Origin: Cellvibrio sp. UBA7661 | GTDB taxonomy: Bacteria; Pseudomonadota; Gammaproteobacteria; Pseudomonadales; Cellvibrionaceae | DNA: 64,000 bases | Direction: 5' to 3' | Assembly: GCA_002483365.1 (NCBI GenBank) | Contig: DLHT01000018.1 | Location: 264,411-328,410 of the forward strand | Shown here: piece by piece, positions 44,536 to 53,658 of the stretch | Position numbering within the stretch: the stretch's first letter is position 1 | Layout: every line of letters begins with the position of its first letter | Translations under genes and position numbers: made by a program | The notes under the pieces: generated by a model | Told to the model about the DNA's origin: nothing | Seen by the model: the letters and a program-made list of their open reading frames with translations, nothing else | The model's database searches: none

Positions 44536-47034
44536 TTAATGGCTCAGCACATCTTCCGCTGCATTCACCAAAAAGATGTAGCTTGCCGCCAAATTAACCA
44601 CATATTCATTTTCACCCCAGAAAAATGGCCAATCTTCATGATTCTCTGGATAGTCCGGTTTTAATACCAAAATGCCCGGAACAATACCGCCAGAGATAAA
44701 CGAGAAATCCGCACGGTTCATACCATAGGCCACTTCTTTGGAGCGGGTTCCAACGTTGGATACCAGCGACAAATTATGCGCAGGGTGAGTGCCATAAAGG
44801 AAATTCAAACCTTGTAGCACTGCTTCGCGGTTAACCAATTCCGGAAAAGCCTTGTGAATGTAATAGTTGTTGATCGCATGGCGAATAACCCAGCCACTGC
44901 CCGCCCAACCACCTTCGGTAATAGGCACACCAAATGGATTTTTTGCCTGGGCTGCTGCGAGTTCGGTTTGATAAAGTTGCGCCTTGCTTTTTAGTTGCTG
45001 TTTAAAATCAGCATCCATGTAAGGAATCGCGCGAATAAACCAGGAGGCATTGATTCCAAAGTCCACTTCTGCTGCCAGTTTTTTAATAGCATGTGCATAC
45101 TTGGCTTCACCTGTGGTGATCAACAACTCAGTCGCCGCTTTAAGTTGCTCATGCTCAAGTTTTCCGCCAGTGGTATTGCCGTGTTTAAACGAATCAGGCT
45201 TCGCTTTTGCAGCCTCTTCTGCCCACACTTTTTTCGCAGTTGCCAAACATTCTTTGGCAAGCTCATCATTAAATCCGGTCAATGCTCTACTAGCAGCAGC
45301 AAGTGCCGCAGCAGAACCGTAATTTAATGAAGATGATTTACTGGTAAATGCCCAACGATCATCAAACTTTCCGCTTTTGAAACCATCGGTCTCCAGCTCA
45401 CCCATTTTTGGATCGTAAATCAAGTTATCTGTTTTGGTGATGCCGTCACCCAGATGATGATACTGATCGATATGCGCCTCTACGATTCCTGGAATCGCAT
45501 GCCCGATGGCCCGATGTTGAGCGATCAACGCAAGCGTACCGTGTTCGATTTGCTGCAACACATCGGGCTTGCCATCGGCAGTATGCAGATCTACAAATTT
45601 TCTCGTGTAATCCACGCTGGTGGTATCGCGTTTTAGGTTGAAGGTTTCCCATGCGGTGACGAGCGTATTCACAACATCGTATTGCGTTTGTGTGCGAATA
45701 TCGTAATCCCCTGCATCGTACCAACCACCAATATTCAAACCGGGAATATGCTCGCCAGGTTTGAATTTTGTATCCGTCGTTGGGCCTTGTGCATACAAAT
45801 CAAAATGCTCGCGATTCACTGGCGCTTGCAGCGCGTCATCCAAATGCGATGCACCATGCCATATACGGTAGGATTCATTGACAGTCACGTGATCCATTTG
45901 CACCGGCAAATACATATCCAGCGTAGGGTGCCATGCCGCTTGGTAAACCGTTTTATCGATGCGGAAACTGTGAGTTTGCTGGTCGCCATAGGTTATGGCA
46001 TATAAACCCGGCGTTTGAATTTTACTAAAATCAAACAGGCGATATTGGTAACGCAGATATTTCCCCCAAGATTTCGGTTTTTCAGTCAACACCGCTTGAC
46101 GGGTTCCGTCAGCGTTGATTTTGACCAAGCTCGCCTTGTAGATTTTTTTGTCGCGCGCATCCAACTCAATCACCGCGACTTTTTTCTGTGCCGGATGATA
46201 GCCAACCTGGGAATGGGCAATCATTGGTTTACGAATCCAGTTTTTTACCGTCGCCGCATCAATTTGCCACTCGATTACCGCACCGGTTTTATTAGCAGGG
46301 ATTTTACTGCGCACAACAAACCAGCCATTTTGTGCTTTGCCGCGACCATCATAAAGCTCAAGTGCTGTACCCGCAGATTGAATAATGATACGGCGCTCAG
46401 CATCTTCTGGCGCAAATACCAAGTGTTTCCCTTGAGCCAGCGCAACCGGATCAGCTTTGCCATTAATTTCTTTTAAACCTGTTGGATAAACCGGAAAACC
46501 ACCAGCTTTATCGTCCATCAAAAATGATTTGTGAAAATAAGCAGCTGGTAAAAACTCCAAATTAAAACCTGCCTTTCCTTCAAGGGATTTTGGCAGTGGT
46601 TGTGGCAAATTAACGGTTAACAACACACCTGTTGTGTTTTTAATGACCTTGATAGAAAAATCAAATTGATGGTCAGGATAATGCAAAAATGCTTCAATCG
46701 ACTGTTCAGCGCGATTAACTTTTCGCTCCTTAAACATGGGCGTTAAATCCCACTGCTCCGGCGTCGCATTCAAACGCACGTCACCATTGGTCACTGTACG
46801 TTCACCGTGGTGGATCAGCTCAACACCACTGGTTTTTGAATCGCTAAATAGCCCGTCATACCAATTGCTAAACACCAGCACATTCAAGCCAGGTTTTTCG
46901 AAATAATCTTTATCATTAAGGGCTAAATCGTCTTTTGCCTGAACGGGCAATGCGAAGGAAATAGAGAAGAAAAAAGAGAGAAAAATCGAAAAAACAGCGA
47001 GCGAACCCCGCCATTGATCGAGCTGATATGCCAT
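44536..47034 (-). CDS. Secreted glycoside hydrolase family 9 enzyme
   Basis: An 832-residue exported GH9 protein. A signal peptide (about 1-33, ending PVQAKD) precedes a roughly 200-residue beta-rich domain (about 35-250), a cellulase-type Ig-like domain (about 265-355, IAHSQVGYHPAQKKVAVIEL) and an (alpha/alpha)6 catalytic domain (about 370-830). The catalytic aspartates lie in GGWYDAGDYD near 433 and the general acid in WGENEYVVN near 807. No carbohydrate-binding module or dockerin is seen. GH9 enzymes are mostly endoglucanases, but some act on other beta-glucans or glucosamine oligomers. Start: ATG at 47032-47034 with GGAG upstream. Confidence 0.9.
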   Translation of the reverse strand: MAYQLDQWRGSLAVFSIFLSFFFSISFALPVQAKDDLALNDKDYFEKPGLNVLVFSNWYDGLFSDSKTSGVELIHHGERTVTNGDVRLNATPEQWDLTPMFKERKVNRAEQSIEAFLHYPDHQFDFSIKVIKNTTGVLLTVNLPQPLPKSLEGKAGFNLEFLPAAYFHKSFLMDDKAGGFPVYPTGLKEINGKADPVALAQGKHLVFAPEDAERRIIIQSAGTALELYDGRGKAQNGWFVVRSKIPANKTGAVIEWQIDAATVKNWIRKPMIAHSQVGYHPAQKKVAVIELDARDKKIYKASLVKINADGTRQAVLTEKPKSWGKYLRYQYRLFDFSKIQTPGLYAITYGDQQTHSFRIDKTVYQAAWHPTLDMYLPVQMDHVTVNESYRIWHGASHLDDALQAPVNREHFDLYAQGPTTDTKFKPGEHIPGLNIGGWYDAGDYDIRTQTQYDVVNTLVTAWETFNLKRDTTSVDYTRKFVDLHTADGKPDVLQQIEHGTLALIAQHRAIGHAIPGIVEAHIDQYHHLGDGITKTDNLIYDPKMGELETDGFKSGKFDDRWAFTSKSSSLNYGSAAALAAASRALTGFNDELAKECLATAKKVWAEEAAKAKPDSFKHGNTTGGKLEHEQLKAATELLITTGEAKYAHAIKKLAAEVDFGINASWFIRAIPYMDADFKQQLKSKAQLYQTELAAAQAKNPFGVPITEGGWAGSGWVIRHAINNYYIHKAFPELVNREAVLQGLNFLYGTHPAHNLSLVSNVGTRSKEVAYGMNRADFSFISGGIVPGILVLKPDYPENHEDWPFFWGENEYVVNLAASYIFLVNAAEDVLSH

Positions 47035-47072
47035 GTGTATCTCCAGATTTATTATGTTAATGCCAACCACAC

Positions 47073-47111
47073 AGACTTATAGTCTATTTACACATAACAA
47101 ACCGGTATACC
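47073..47111 (-). promoter_or_regulatory. Candidate operator/promoter of the GH9 gene
   Basis: Two small palindromes lie 39-77 bases before the GH9 start: AGACT-TAT-AGTCT (47073-47085), which overlaps a minus-strand TATAAG -10-like box, and GGTATACC (47104-47111). No good -35 is present. Control by a sugar-responsive repressor is possible but not shown. Confidence 0.3.
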
Positions 47112-47134
47112 AAATTTACACTTAATAACGGTGA

Positions 47135-47752
47135 CTAAAGGCCTTGCGAATTAACAACCCCCGAATGAAACCGAAACTCTTCATCCACACCTTCAACCAA
47201 GGTTTTTTCCAGCGCAAGAAATTCTTGCACACGTGCAGAAATATCAGCGCCTTCTGCTGCGCGTTTGGCGAGGGTTAGATAATCTTCGTAGTGGCGGGAC
47301 TCGGATTTTAAGAGGGAGAGATAAAACTTTTGCAGTTCTTCATCTAAAAATGGGGCAACTTTTGCAAAGCGTTCGCAGGAGCGGGCTTCGATAATGGCGC
47401 CGCAGATGAGTGTGTCTATGTAGCGACCGGGTTCTGAAGTGCGCACCAATTTGCGCAGCTCGCCGGCGTAGCGGCCGGGGGTGATTTGCTCGTAAGCAAC
47501 TCCCCTCGCCTCCATAATCGCCATCACTTGTTCATAGTGGCGCAACTCTTCACGGGCGAGGCGCGACATTTTATTCATCATGTCAAAGTCACCCACGTAG
47601 CGGAACATCAAATTAATTGCTGTCGATGCTGCTTTTTTTTCGCAATTGGCGTGATCCAGCAGTAAGAGTGCTTGATTATCCAAAGCATTTTTTACCCAGG
47701 CATCGGGGGTTTCGCAATGAAGGAATTGTTGAATTTTGGTGAGAGCATTCAT
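47135..47752 (-). CDS. miaE: tRNA-(ms2io6A)-hydroxylase
   Basis: MiaE is a ferritin-like di-iron monooxygenase that hydroxylates ms2i6A37 in tRNA. The 205-residue protein shows the paired iron-binding motifs EKKAAS (about 50), REELRHYEQV (about 79-88), EARSCERF (about 127) and ESRHYEDY (about 155). I chose the ATG at 47750-47752 (MNALTKIQQF); the open frame to 47857 would overlap the upstream DUF1289 gene by nearly 100 bases. Confidence 0.93.
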   Translation of the reverse strand: MNALTKIQQFLHCETPDAWVKNALDNQALLLLDHANCEKKAASTAINLMFRYVGDFDMMNKMSRLAREELRHYEQVMAIMEARGVAYEQITPGRYAGELRKLVRTSEPGRYIDTLICGAIIEARSCERFAKVAPFLDEELQKFYLSLLKSESRHYEDYLTLAKRAAEGADISARVQEFLALEKTLVEGVDEEFRFHSGVVNSQGL

Positions 47753-47762
47753 AACGTAAAGA

Positions 47763-48245
47763 CTATTTTTGTTGATCGAGTGTTTCAGCAGTAACGAAAC
47801 AGGGGGATATATAGCGTTCGTGGTGAGCACAGGAGAGTGCGTAAAAATCTTTATCAATATTATCGCGAATAACAGTTAAGGGGGTATTCACCCACTGAGG
47901 CTGTAACGCCAACCCGTAAAGCGATAAATCCTGAATTTGGCTCGCACCTGCGCGCAATAAATCAAATACCCAACAATAGGGATTTTGTTCTGGCTTGAAT
48001 TGAATCTGTTGATGTTTGATTTGCGTGAGCAATAATTTTTGGTCAGTTACCGCAATCATATTCTGCACAATTTGCGCAAGAAAGGTTTCCAATCGCTGGG
48101 CGATCAATAATTTTTGCTCGTTTGTATAGGCATTCCAATCAATCACTTCATGAGCAAATCGCTTGCAACCACGGCAAACACTATCGCCAATGCCAGTAGA
48201 GCAAATACCCACGCAGGGTGTTTTAACGCGTTTTAATACAAACAT
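47763..48245 (-). CDS. DUF1289-domain protein
   Basis: A 160-residue protein whose N-terminus has the DUF1289 cysteine pattern Cys11, Cys15, Cys24 and Cys27 (TPCVGIC...VCRGCKR), likely a metal or Fe-S site. Stand-alone DUF1289 proteins are usually about half this length. The remaining about 95 residues (one further NPYCWVF cysteine motif) are not recognised. It ends 10 bases before miaE and is probably co-transcribed, so a link to tRNA hydroxylation or iron handling is possible. Confidence 0.8.
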   Translation of the reverse strand: MFVLKRVKTPCVGICSTGIGDSVCRGCKRFAHEVIDWNAYTNEQKLLIAQRLETFLAQIVQNMIAVTDQKLLLTQIKHQQIQFKPEQNPYCWVFDLLRAGASQIQDLSLYGLALQPQWVNTPLTVIRDNIDKDFYALSCAHHERYISPCFVTAETLDQQK

Positions 48246-48302
48246 AAAATCAATTGATATAGCGAACCACTTATTAAATAGTTCGCTATTTTTTAATAAT
48301 GG

Positions 48303-49361
48303 TTAATAGGCAGAACCGCTGATGTTTAATTCAATTTTCCACAGGGAACCCGCACCCGTCAGATACAATGTTTTACCCTCTGCACCACCGAAAGCAGCAT
48401 TGGTGAGATTTGCATCGAAGACCGCTTGAGCAATTTGCTCACCCGATGGCGTGAATACTCTCAATTGACGAGCAAGGTGTTCGGTCAAATAAATATTCCC
48501 CAAACAATCTACTGCCATACCATCAGGGATCGAAATACCGGTTACTAAATCCTTACCTGCCTGAGGAACTCCATTCACAATTGAATATGCACGAAGCACA
48601 CCTTGCTCACCACCACCGTTTACATAAAGCACATCTTCAGCGGGTGATAATGCAATACCGTTTGGATTGCTGATAGTGTCATCAACCAATGTAATAGTGC
48701 CATCGGTTGCGACGCGGTATACACCTGTTTTTTCCTGGCCGCCTGGCGCAGCATCACGCTGGAACGCAGGATCGGTAAAATAAATTGTGCCGTCAGCAGC
48801 TATCGCAATGTCATTTGGCGAATTGAATACATTACCATTAAATTGTTCTGCAACCGATGCACGCTCACCTGTGACCGGATTGTAACGAGAAATACTTTTA
48901 TATTTGTGTGTACCGGCAACCAACTGGCCATTGTTATCTACCGCCAATCCATTACTACCTGAGTCATCAATAGCCGTGGTCACTGTGCCATCAGCATTTA
49001 ATTTTTGGATGCGCGATGAAAAACCATTGGTGAATACGAAATCAGAGAAATAGAGCGAATCATTAATCCAGACAGGCCCCTCAAACAATCCCGGTTCGGT
49101 TCGGGTAGTATTCGCTGCTTCGATACGGACAGGCACAAGATCACCTTGAGGAACAGTACCATCACAGGCAGAGGGAGCTGCAGCTGTTTCAGATGCTACC
49201 GAAGATGAGATTGCAGCACTTGATGTATTGACAGAGGTTTCTGTTATTTTTTGCTCGCATCCACTGAGCGCAATAAAACATCCAACCACCATGCCGCTAA
49301 TCAATCGAGAGCGACGAACTCTTACCGTTTGTATGCCGTTAAATTTGAGAGTCATTGCCAT
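48303..49361 (-). CDS. SMP-30/gluconolactonase-type lipoprotein
   Basis: A 352-residue exported beta-propeller. The N-terminus has a lipoprotein signal with lipobox ALSGC (cysteine near 35), a Ser/Ala/Thr-rich linker (about 36-65), then the six-bladed SMP-30/LRE fold with FEGPVWINDSLYFSD (about 93-107), SPNDIAIAADGTIYFTDP (about 185-202) and NPNGIALSP (about 235). Family members are calcium-dependent lactonases. Substrate is unknown. Start may be the ATG at 49361 or two codons later. Confidence 0.85.
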   Translation of the reverse strand: MAMTLKFNGIQTVRVRRSRLISGMVVGCFIALSGCEQKITETSVNTSSAAISSSVASETAAAPSACDGTVPQGDLVPVRIEAANTTRTEPGLFEGPVWINDSLYFSDFVFTNGFSSRIQKLNADGTVTTAIDDSGSNGLAVDNNGQLVAGTHKYKSISRYNPVTGERASVAEQFNGNVFNSPNDIAIAADGTIYFTDPAFQRDAAPGGQEKTGVYRVATDGTITLVDDTISNPNGIALSPAEDVLYVNGGGEQGVLRAYSIVNGVPQAGKDLVTGISIPDGMAVDCLGNIYLTEHLARQLRVFTPSGEQIAQAVFDANLTNAAFGGAEGKTLYLTGAGSLWKIELNISGSAY

Positions 49362-49410
49362 TTTTCCCCTTTTGCTTTCCTGGTTATTAAATCGCTGTTT
49401 TTAATTGTTG

Positions 49411-49449
49411 CTGTAGTCGTGGAGAGATTATCTCTGTAGCCATGGAGAG
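49411..49449. repeat. Tandem 16-nt direct repeat upstream of acnB
   Basis: CTGTAGTCGTGGAGAG (49411-49426) and CTGTAGCCATGGAGAG (49434-49449) match at 14 of 16 positions with a 23-base period. The palindrome AGAGATTATCTCT (49423-49435) bridges them. Confidence 0.6.
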
Positions 49450-49576
49450 TAGCGTCAGGTAGTGAATTCCACGCATGGAATATCAGTGTTACAACTCCCC
49501 TAACAGAGGCCGATACATTATCACAATCACCCACCAAATACCGATGCGACAAACCGACAGAGTTGCGTTACACGCA

Positions 49577-49605
49577 TTAACAGGCGAGATTGCATCGGGT
49601 ATACT
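49577..49605 (+). promoter_or_regulatory. Sigma-70 promoter of acnB
   Basis: TTAACA and TATACT (each 5/6 consensus) are separated by exactly 17 bases. The predicted start near 49612 leaves a leader of about 138 bases before the acnB GTG. Confidence 0.7.
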
Positions 49606-49749
49606 TTGCGCCCGATTTACCGCTCTTCATGAGCAACGCAAGAGTGTTTTTTCTCCAAACACCCTTTAGCATCCATGATGGCCATGGATAGTCTCCTGAG
49701 ACAGAGATCCTGTTGAAGGAGTAACCCCCACACTAATGAGGATAAAACC

Positions 49750-52368
49750 GTGCTTGAAGCCTATCGTAAACAGGTCGCAGAACGCGCCGCAGAAGGTATC
49801 CCACCAAAACCATTAAACGCAGAACAAGTTGCGGGATTGGTTGAGTTACTGAAGAATCCCCCCGCTGGTGAAGCTGAAGCATTACTGGATTTGATCACCA
49901 ACCGCGTTCCGCCAGGCGTTGATGAAGCCGCCTATGTAAAAGCCGCGTTCCTGAGTGCAATTCTCAAAGACGAAGCCTCTTCCCCCCTGATCGATAAGCC
50001 TCTCGCAATTAAACTGCTCGGTATGATGCTCGGCGGTTACAACATTGAACCACTGGTAAACCTGCTCGATGATGCCACTCTGGCACCACTGGCTGCCGAA
50101 CAACTCAAGCACACCTTGCTAATGTTCGATGCCTTCCACGATGTGGAAGAGAAAGTAAAAGCGGGCAATCCCCATGCAAAAGCGTTGATGCAATCCTGGG
50201 CAGATGCCGAATGGTTCACCAGCAAGCCAAAAGTTGCTGAAAGCACCAAACTTACTGTTTTCAAAGTTACCGGCGAAACCAATACCGATGACTTGTCACC
50301 AGCCCCTGATGCCTGGTCACGCCCCGACATCCCTCTGCACGCATTGGCCATGTTCAAAATGGCACGTGACGGTATCACCCCGGATCAACCGGGCTCTGTA
50401 GGCCCAATCCAACAAATCGAAGCACTGAAAACCAAAGGTTATCCTCTGGCATTTGTAGGTGATGTTGTTGGTACCGGTTCTTCACGTAAGTCTGCTACTA
50501 ACTCCGTACTTTGGTTTATCGGTGACGATATTCCGGGCGTACCCAACAAGCGTACCGGTGGTGTATGCATTGGCGGCAAAGTAGCCCCCATTTTCTACAA
50601 CACCATGGAAGACGCCGGTGCTTTAGTATTTGAAGCTCCCGTTGATCAACTGAACATGGGCGATGTAATTGAAATTCGCCCATACGAAGGCAAGATCCTC
50701 AACGCTACTACCGGCACCGTGATTTCTGAATTTGAATTGAAATCAGAGGTGTTATTAGATGAAGTTCAAGCTGGCGGCCGTATCCCATTGATTATCGGTC
50801 GCGGCCTGACTAGCAAAGCACGTGAATCACTGGGCTTGCCACCAAGCACTTTGTTCCGTTTGCCACAAGTGCCTGCTGATACCGGCAAAGGCTATACCCT
50901 CGCGCAAAAAATGGTAGGCAAGGCCTGCGGCGTACAAGGTATTCGCCCCGGCACTTACTGCGAACCAAAGATGACTACCGTAGGTTCACAGGATACCACC
51001 GGCCCAATGACCCGAGACGAGCTGAAAGATTTGGCTTGTTTGGGTTTCTCTGCCGACTTGACCATGCAGTCTTTCTGCCACACAGCAGCTTATCCAAAGC
51101 CTGTTGATATTGAAACACAACACACCCTGCCCGACTTCATTATGACGCGCGGCGGTGTTTCCCTGCGCCCAGGTGACGGCATCATCCACTCATGGTTGAA
51201 CCGTATGTTGCTGCCTGACACCGTAGGTACTGGCGGTGACTCGCACACCCGTTTCCCAATTGGTATTTCGTTCCCAGCCGGTTCTGGTTTGGTTGCTTTT
51301 GCGGCGGCTACCGGCGTTATGCCATTGGATATGCCTGAGTCAGTTCTGGTTCGCTTCAAAGGCGAATTGCAACCCGGCATCACCTTGCGCGATCTGGTTA
51401 ACGCCATTCCGCTGTACGCCATCAAGCAAGGCCTGTTGACTGTAGAGAAGAAAGGCAAGAAGAACATTTTCTCTGGCCGTATTCTTGAAGTAGAAGGCTT
51501 GCCTAACCTGAAGGTAGAACAAGCGTTTGAAATCTCTGACGCTTCTGCTGAGCGCTCTGCTGCTGGTTGTACTATCAAGCTGGATAAAGAGCCGATCATC
51601 GAGTATCTGAAATCCAACATCACCATGCTGCGCTGGATGATCGAACAAGATTACGGCGATGTTCGCACCATTGAGCGTCGCGCACGCAAAATGGAAGAGT
51701 GGCTGGCAAACCCAGTGCTGATGGAAGCCGATGCCGACGCAGAATATGCGGCGATCATTGACATCGACCTGGCTGACATCAAAGAACCTATCCTCGCTTG
51801 CCCGAATGACCCGGACGATGTGAAAGTATTGTCTGACGTACAAGGTGCCAAGATTGATGAAGTGTTCATCGGCTCCTGTATGACCAACATCGGTCACTTC
51901 CGCGCTGCCGGTAAACTGTTGGCAGCTACCAAAGATCCATTAACCACTCGCCTGTGGATTGCCCCCCCCACCAAAATGGACGCGCATCAATTGATGGAAG
52001 AAGGCTACTACAGCATTTACGGCGTAAAAGGTGCTCGTACCGAAATGCCAGGCTGCTCATTGTGTATGGGTAACCAGGCGCGTGTTGCGAAGAACTCGAC
52101 TGTGGTATCAACCTCTACCCGTAACTTCCCCAACCGTTTGGGTGAAGGTGCTGATGTGTACCTGGCGTCTGCCGAACTGGCTGCAATCGCTGCAGTATTG
52201 GGCAAACTGCCAACACCAGAGGAATACCTGAACTACGCACAAAAGATCGACAGCATGTCTGCCGATATTTACCGCTACCTCAACTTCAATGAAATTGAGA
52301 GCTATCAAAACGCTGCCAATGAAGGCAAGCGTATTGCAGCGGTGGAAATCCAGACTGTTGCCCTGTAA
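49750..52368 (+). CDS. acnB: Aconitate hydratase B
   Basis: AcnB is the main citrate-cycle aconitase of many gammaproteobacteria and binds mRNA when its cluster is lost. The 872-residue protein has the AcnB-specific HEAT-like N-terminus (MLEAYRKQVAERAAEGIPPKP, about 1-160), the swivelling domain and the catalytic domains, with 4Fe-4S cysteines in FIGSCMTNIGHF near 709 and EMPGCSLCMGNQ near 770. The start is a GTG at 49750 with GAGG eight bases upstream; the encoded N-terminus matches E. coli AcnB closely. Confidence 0.98.
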   Translation: MLEAYRKQVAERAAEGIPPKPLNAEQVAGLVELLKNPPAGEAEALLDLITNRVPPGVDEAAYVKAAFLSAILKDEASSPLIDKPLAIKLLGMMLGGYNIEPLVNLLDDATLAPLAAEQLKHTLLMFDAFHDVEEKVKAGNPHAKALMQSWADAEWFTSKPKVAESTKLTVFKVTGETNTDDLSPAPDAWSRPDIPLHALAMFKMARDGITPDQPGSVGPIQQIEALKTKGYPLAFVGDVVGTGSSRKSATNSVLWFIGDDIPGVPNKRTGGVCIGGKVAPIFYNTMEDAGALVFEAPVDQLNMGDVIEIRPYEGKILNATTGTVISEFELKSEVLLDEVQAGGRIPLIIGRGLTSKARESLGLPPSTLFRLPQVPADTGKGYTLAQKMVGKACGVQGIRPGTYCEPKMTTVGSQDTTGPMTRDELKDLACLGFSADLTMQSFCHTAAYPKPVDIETQHTLPDFIMTRGGVSLRPGDGIIHSWLNRMLLPDTVGTGGDSHTRFPIGISFPAGSGLVAFAAATGVMPLDMPESVLVRFKGELQPGITLRDLVNAIPLYAIKQGLLTVEKKGKKNIFSGRILEVEGLPNLKVEQAFEISDASAERSAAGCTIKLDKEPIIEYLKSNITMLRWMIEQDYGDVRTIERRARKMEEWLANPVLMEADADAEYAAIIDIDLADIKEPILACPNDPDDVKVLSDVQGAKIDEVFIGSCMTNIGHFRAAGKLLAATKDPLTTRLWIAPPTKMDAHQLMEEGYYSIYGVKGARTEMPGCSLCMGNQARVAKNSTVVSTSTRNFPNRLGEGADVYLASAELAAIAAVLGKLPTPEEYLNYAQKIDSMSADIYRYLNFNEIESYQNAANEGKRIAAVEIQTVAL

Positions 52369-52381
52369 CAAAAACGAAGTA

Positions 52382-52413
52382 AAAAAAATCCCGCCTGGTG
52401 CGGGATTTTTTAT
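52382..52413. terminator. Terminator after acnB
   Basis: The stem AAAATCCCGC / GCGGGATTTT with a short CTGGT-type loop has T runs on both strands and lies between convergent acnB and rluB. Confidence 0.9.
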
Positions 52414-52481
52414 TGCGACTCTTTTTAATTCAAACAGTTGAAATAGACAGCCAATATCCGTTGAGGCATCTAATTTTTAGA

Positions 52482-53645
52482 TTAGACAATTGGCGGTCGT
52501 TTTCGCGCAGGAGCTTTCACACGTTTTGGAGCCGCTGAAGATGCCCGTAACTTCCGGTCGTGGCGCTCGCGTTGGGACTGCTCTTCACGATTAGGCTCCA
52601 TAATACGAGTATAGGTTGAGCTATCGAATCCAGCAGTCATACACAAATCCTGAATTTCCCTCTCAGTAAGATCTGTCCATTGACCAACTCGCACATGCGA
52701 GGGGATAAAAATATTGGCATAACGCACACGCTTCAAACGGCTAACTTTAACGCCTTGCGATTCCCACAAACGGCGAACCTCACGGTTACGACCTTCCATA
52801 ACAACGCAATAAAACCAACGGTTTTTACCTTCACCAGCACCATCAACAATGTCGGTAAAACGAGCAACACCATCATCTAACTCAACGCCCTTAAGCAAGC
52901 TTGCACGCATCTCATCCGTAACTTCGCCTTGAATACGCACTAAATATTCACGATCAATTACAGATGACGGATGCATGAGCTTATTTGCCAGCTCACCATC
53001 ATTAGTAAATAACAATAAACCGCTCGTATTAAAATCCAGACGCCCCACCGAAATCCAACGCTCACCCTTCAGCGGTGGCAGATGGTCATACACAGTTGGA
53101 CGACCCTCCGGATCAGAACGCGAACAAATTTCACCTTCTGGTTTGTTATACAAAATCACGCGACGACGAGTTAACTCCGTACGCAATACAACACGCTGGC
53201 CATTCACAAATACCTTATCTTGCAAAGTGACCCGATCACCGAGCTTGGCGATACGGTCATTCACTTTCACCTGACCTGCCTCGATTGCCCGCTCCATTTC
53301 ACGCCGGGAACCAATGCCCGCACGAGCGAGTACTTTTTGCAACTTTTCATCATTGCTGGTCGCAGGATTTATAGTCTCTTTATCAACAGCTTGTTGAGAT
53401 ACTTTCGATTTTGCAGGCGCTGTTGGTTTAGTGTCAGTACGACTTACGATAGATTTAGTTGTAACTGTTTTCTGATCGCGTTTCGCAACAGAACCTTGTT
53501 TTGCTGTTTTACCTGAGCTTGCTTTTTTATCAGCTGCACGTCTATCAGCTGATTTTTGTTTATCAGCAGATTGGAGCTTTCCAGCAACTACTGGCTTCAC
53601 AGCCTTGGTAGGTTTTTCATTATCCCGGTTGATTTTCTTCACCAT
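52482..53645 (-). CDS. rluB: RluB-type 23S rRNA pseudouridine synthase
   Basis: A 387-residue RsuA-family pseudouridine synthase, most likely RluB (23S U2605). An S4 RNA-binding domain (about 100-160, KLQKVLARAGIGSRREMERAI) is followed by the catalytic domain with VGRLDFNTSGLLLFTNDG near 200 and GRNREVRRLWESQG near 283. The first about 95 residues are a Lys/Ala/Ser-rich, probably disordered extension; the C-terminus is also basic. It follows scpB by 13 bases, as in Pseudomonas. Confidence 0.94.
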   Translation of the reverse strand: MVKKINRDNEKPTKAVKPVVAGKLQSADKQKSADRRAADKKASSGKTAKQGSVAKRDQKTVTTKSIVSRTDTKPTAPAKSKVSQQAVDKETINPATSNDEKLQKVLARAGIGSRREMERAIEAGQVKVNDRIAKLGDRVTLQDKVFVNGQRVVLRTELTRRRVILYNKPEGEICSRSDPEGRPTVYDHLPPLKGERWISVGRLDFNTSGLLLFTNDGELANKLMHPSSVIDREYLVRIQGEVTDEMRASLLKGVELDDGVARFTDIVDGAGEGKNRWFYCVVMEGRNREVRRLWESQGVKVSRLKRVRYANIFIPSHVRVGQWTDLTEREIQDLCMTAGFDSSTYTRIMEPNREEQSQRERHDRKLRASSAAPKRVKAPARKRPPIV

Positions 53646-53658
53646 AGGTTATTGGTAG

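Larger units (their letters stand above)
49362..49749. other. Divergent region between the SMP-30 gene and acnB
   Basis: A 388-base region with a strong acnB promoter (49577-49605), a 23-base-period direct repeat (49411-49449) containing the 13-base palindrome AGAGATTATCTCT, a hairpin ATTCCA-CGCA-TGGAAT (49466-49481), and an ATCCATG...CATGGAT inverted repeat in the acnB leader near 49672-49690. No protein gene is seen. Confidence 0.6.

Noticed and set aside
47753..47857. N-terminal extension of miaE
   Set aside because: It overlaps the DUF1289 gene by about 95 bases and lacks MiaE similarity.
51090..51897. Long frames antisense to acnB
   Set aside because: Shadow frames of a conserved gene; no start signal or motifs.
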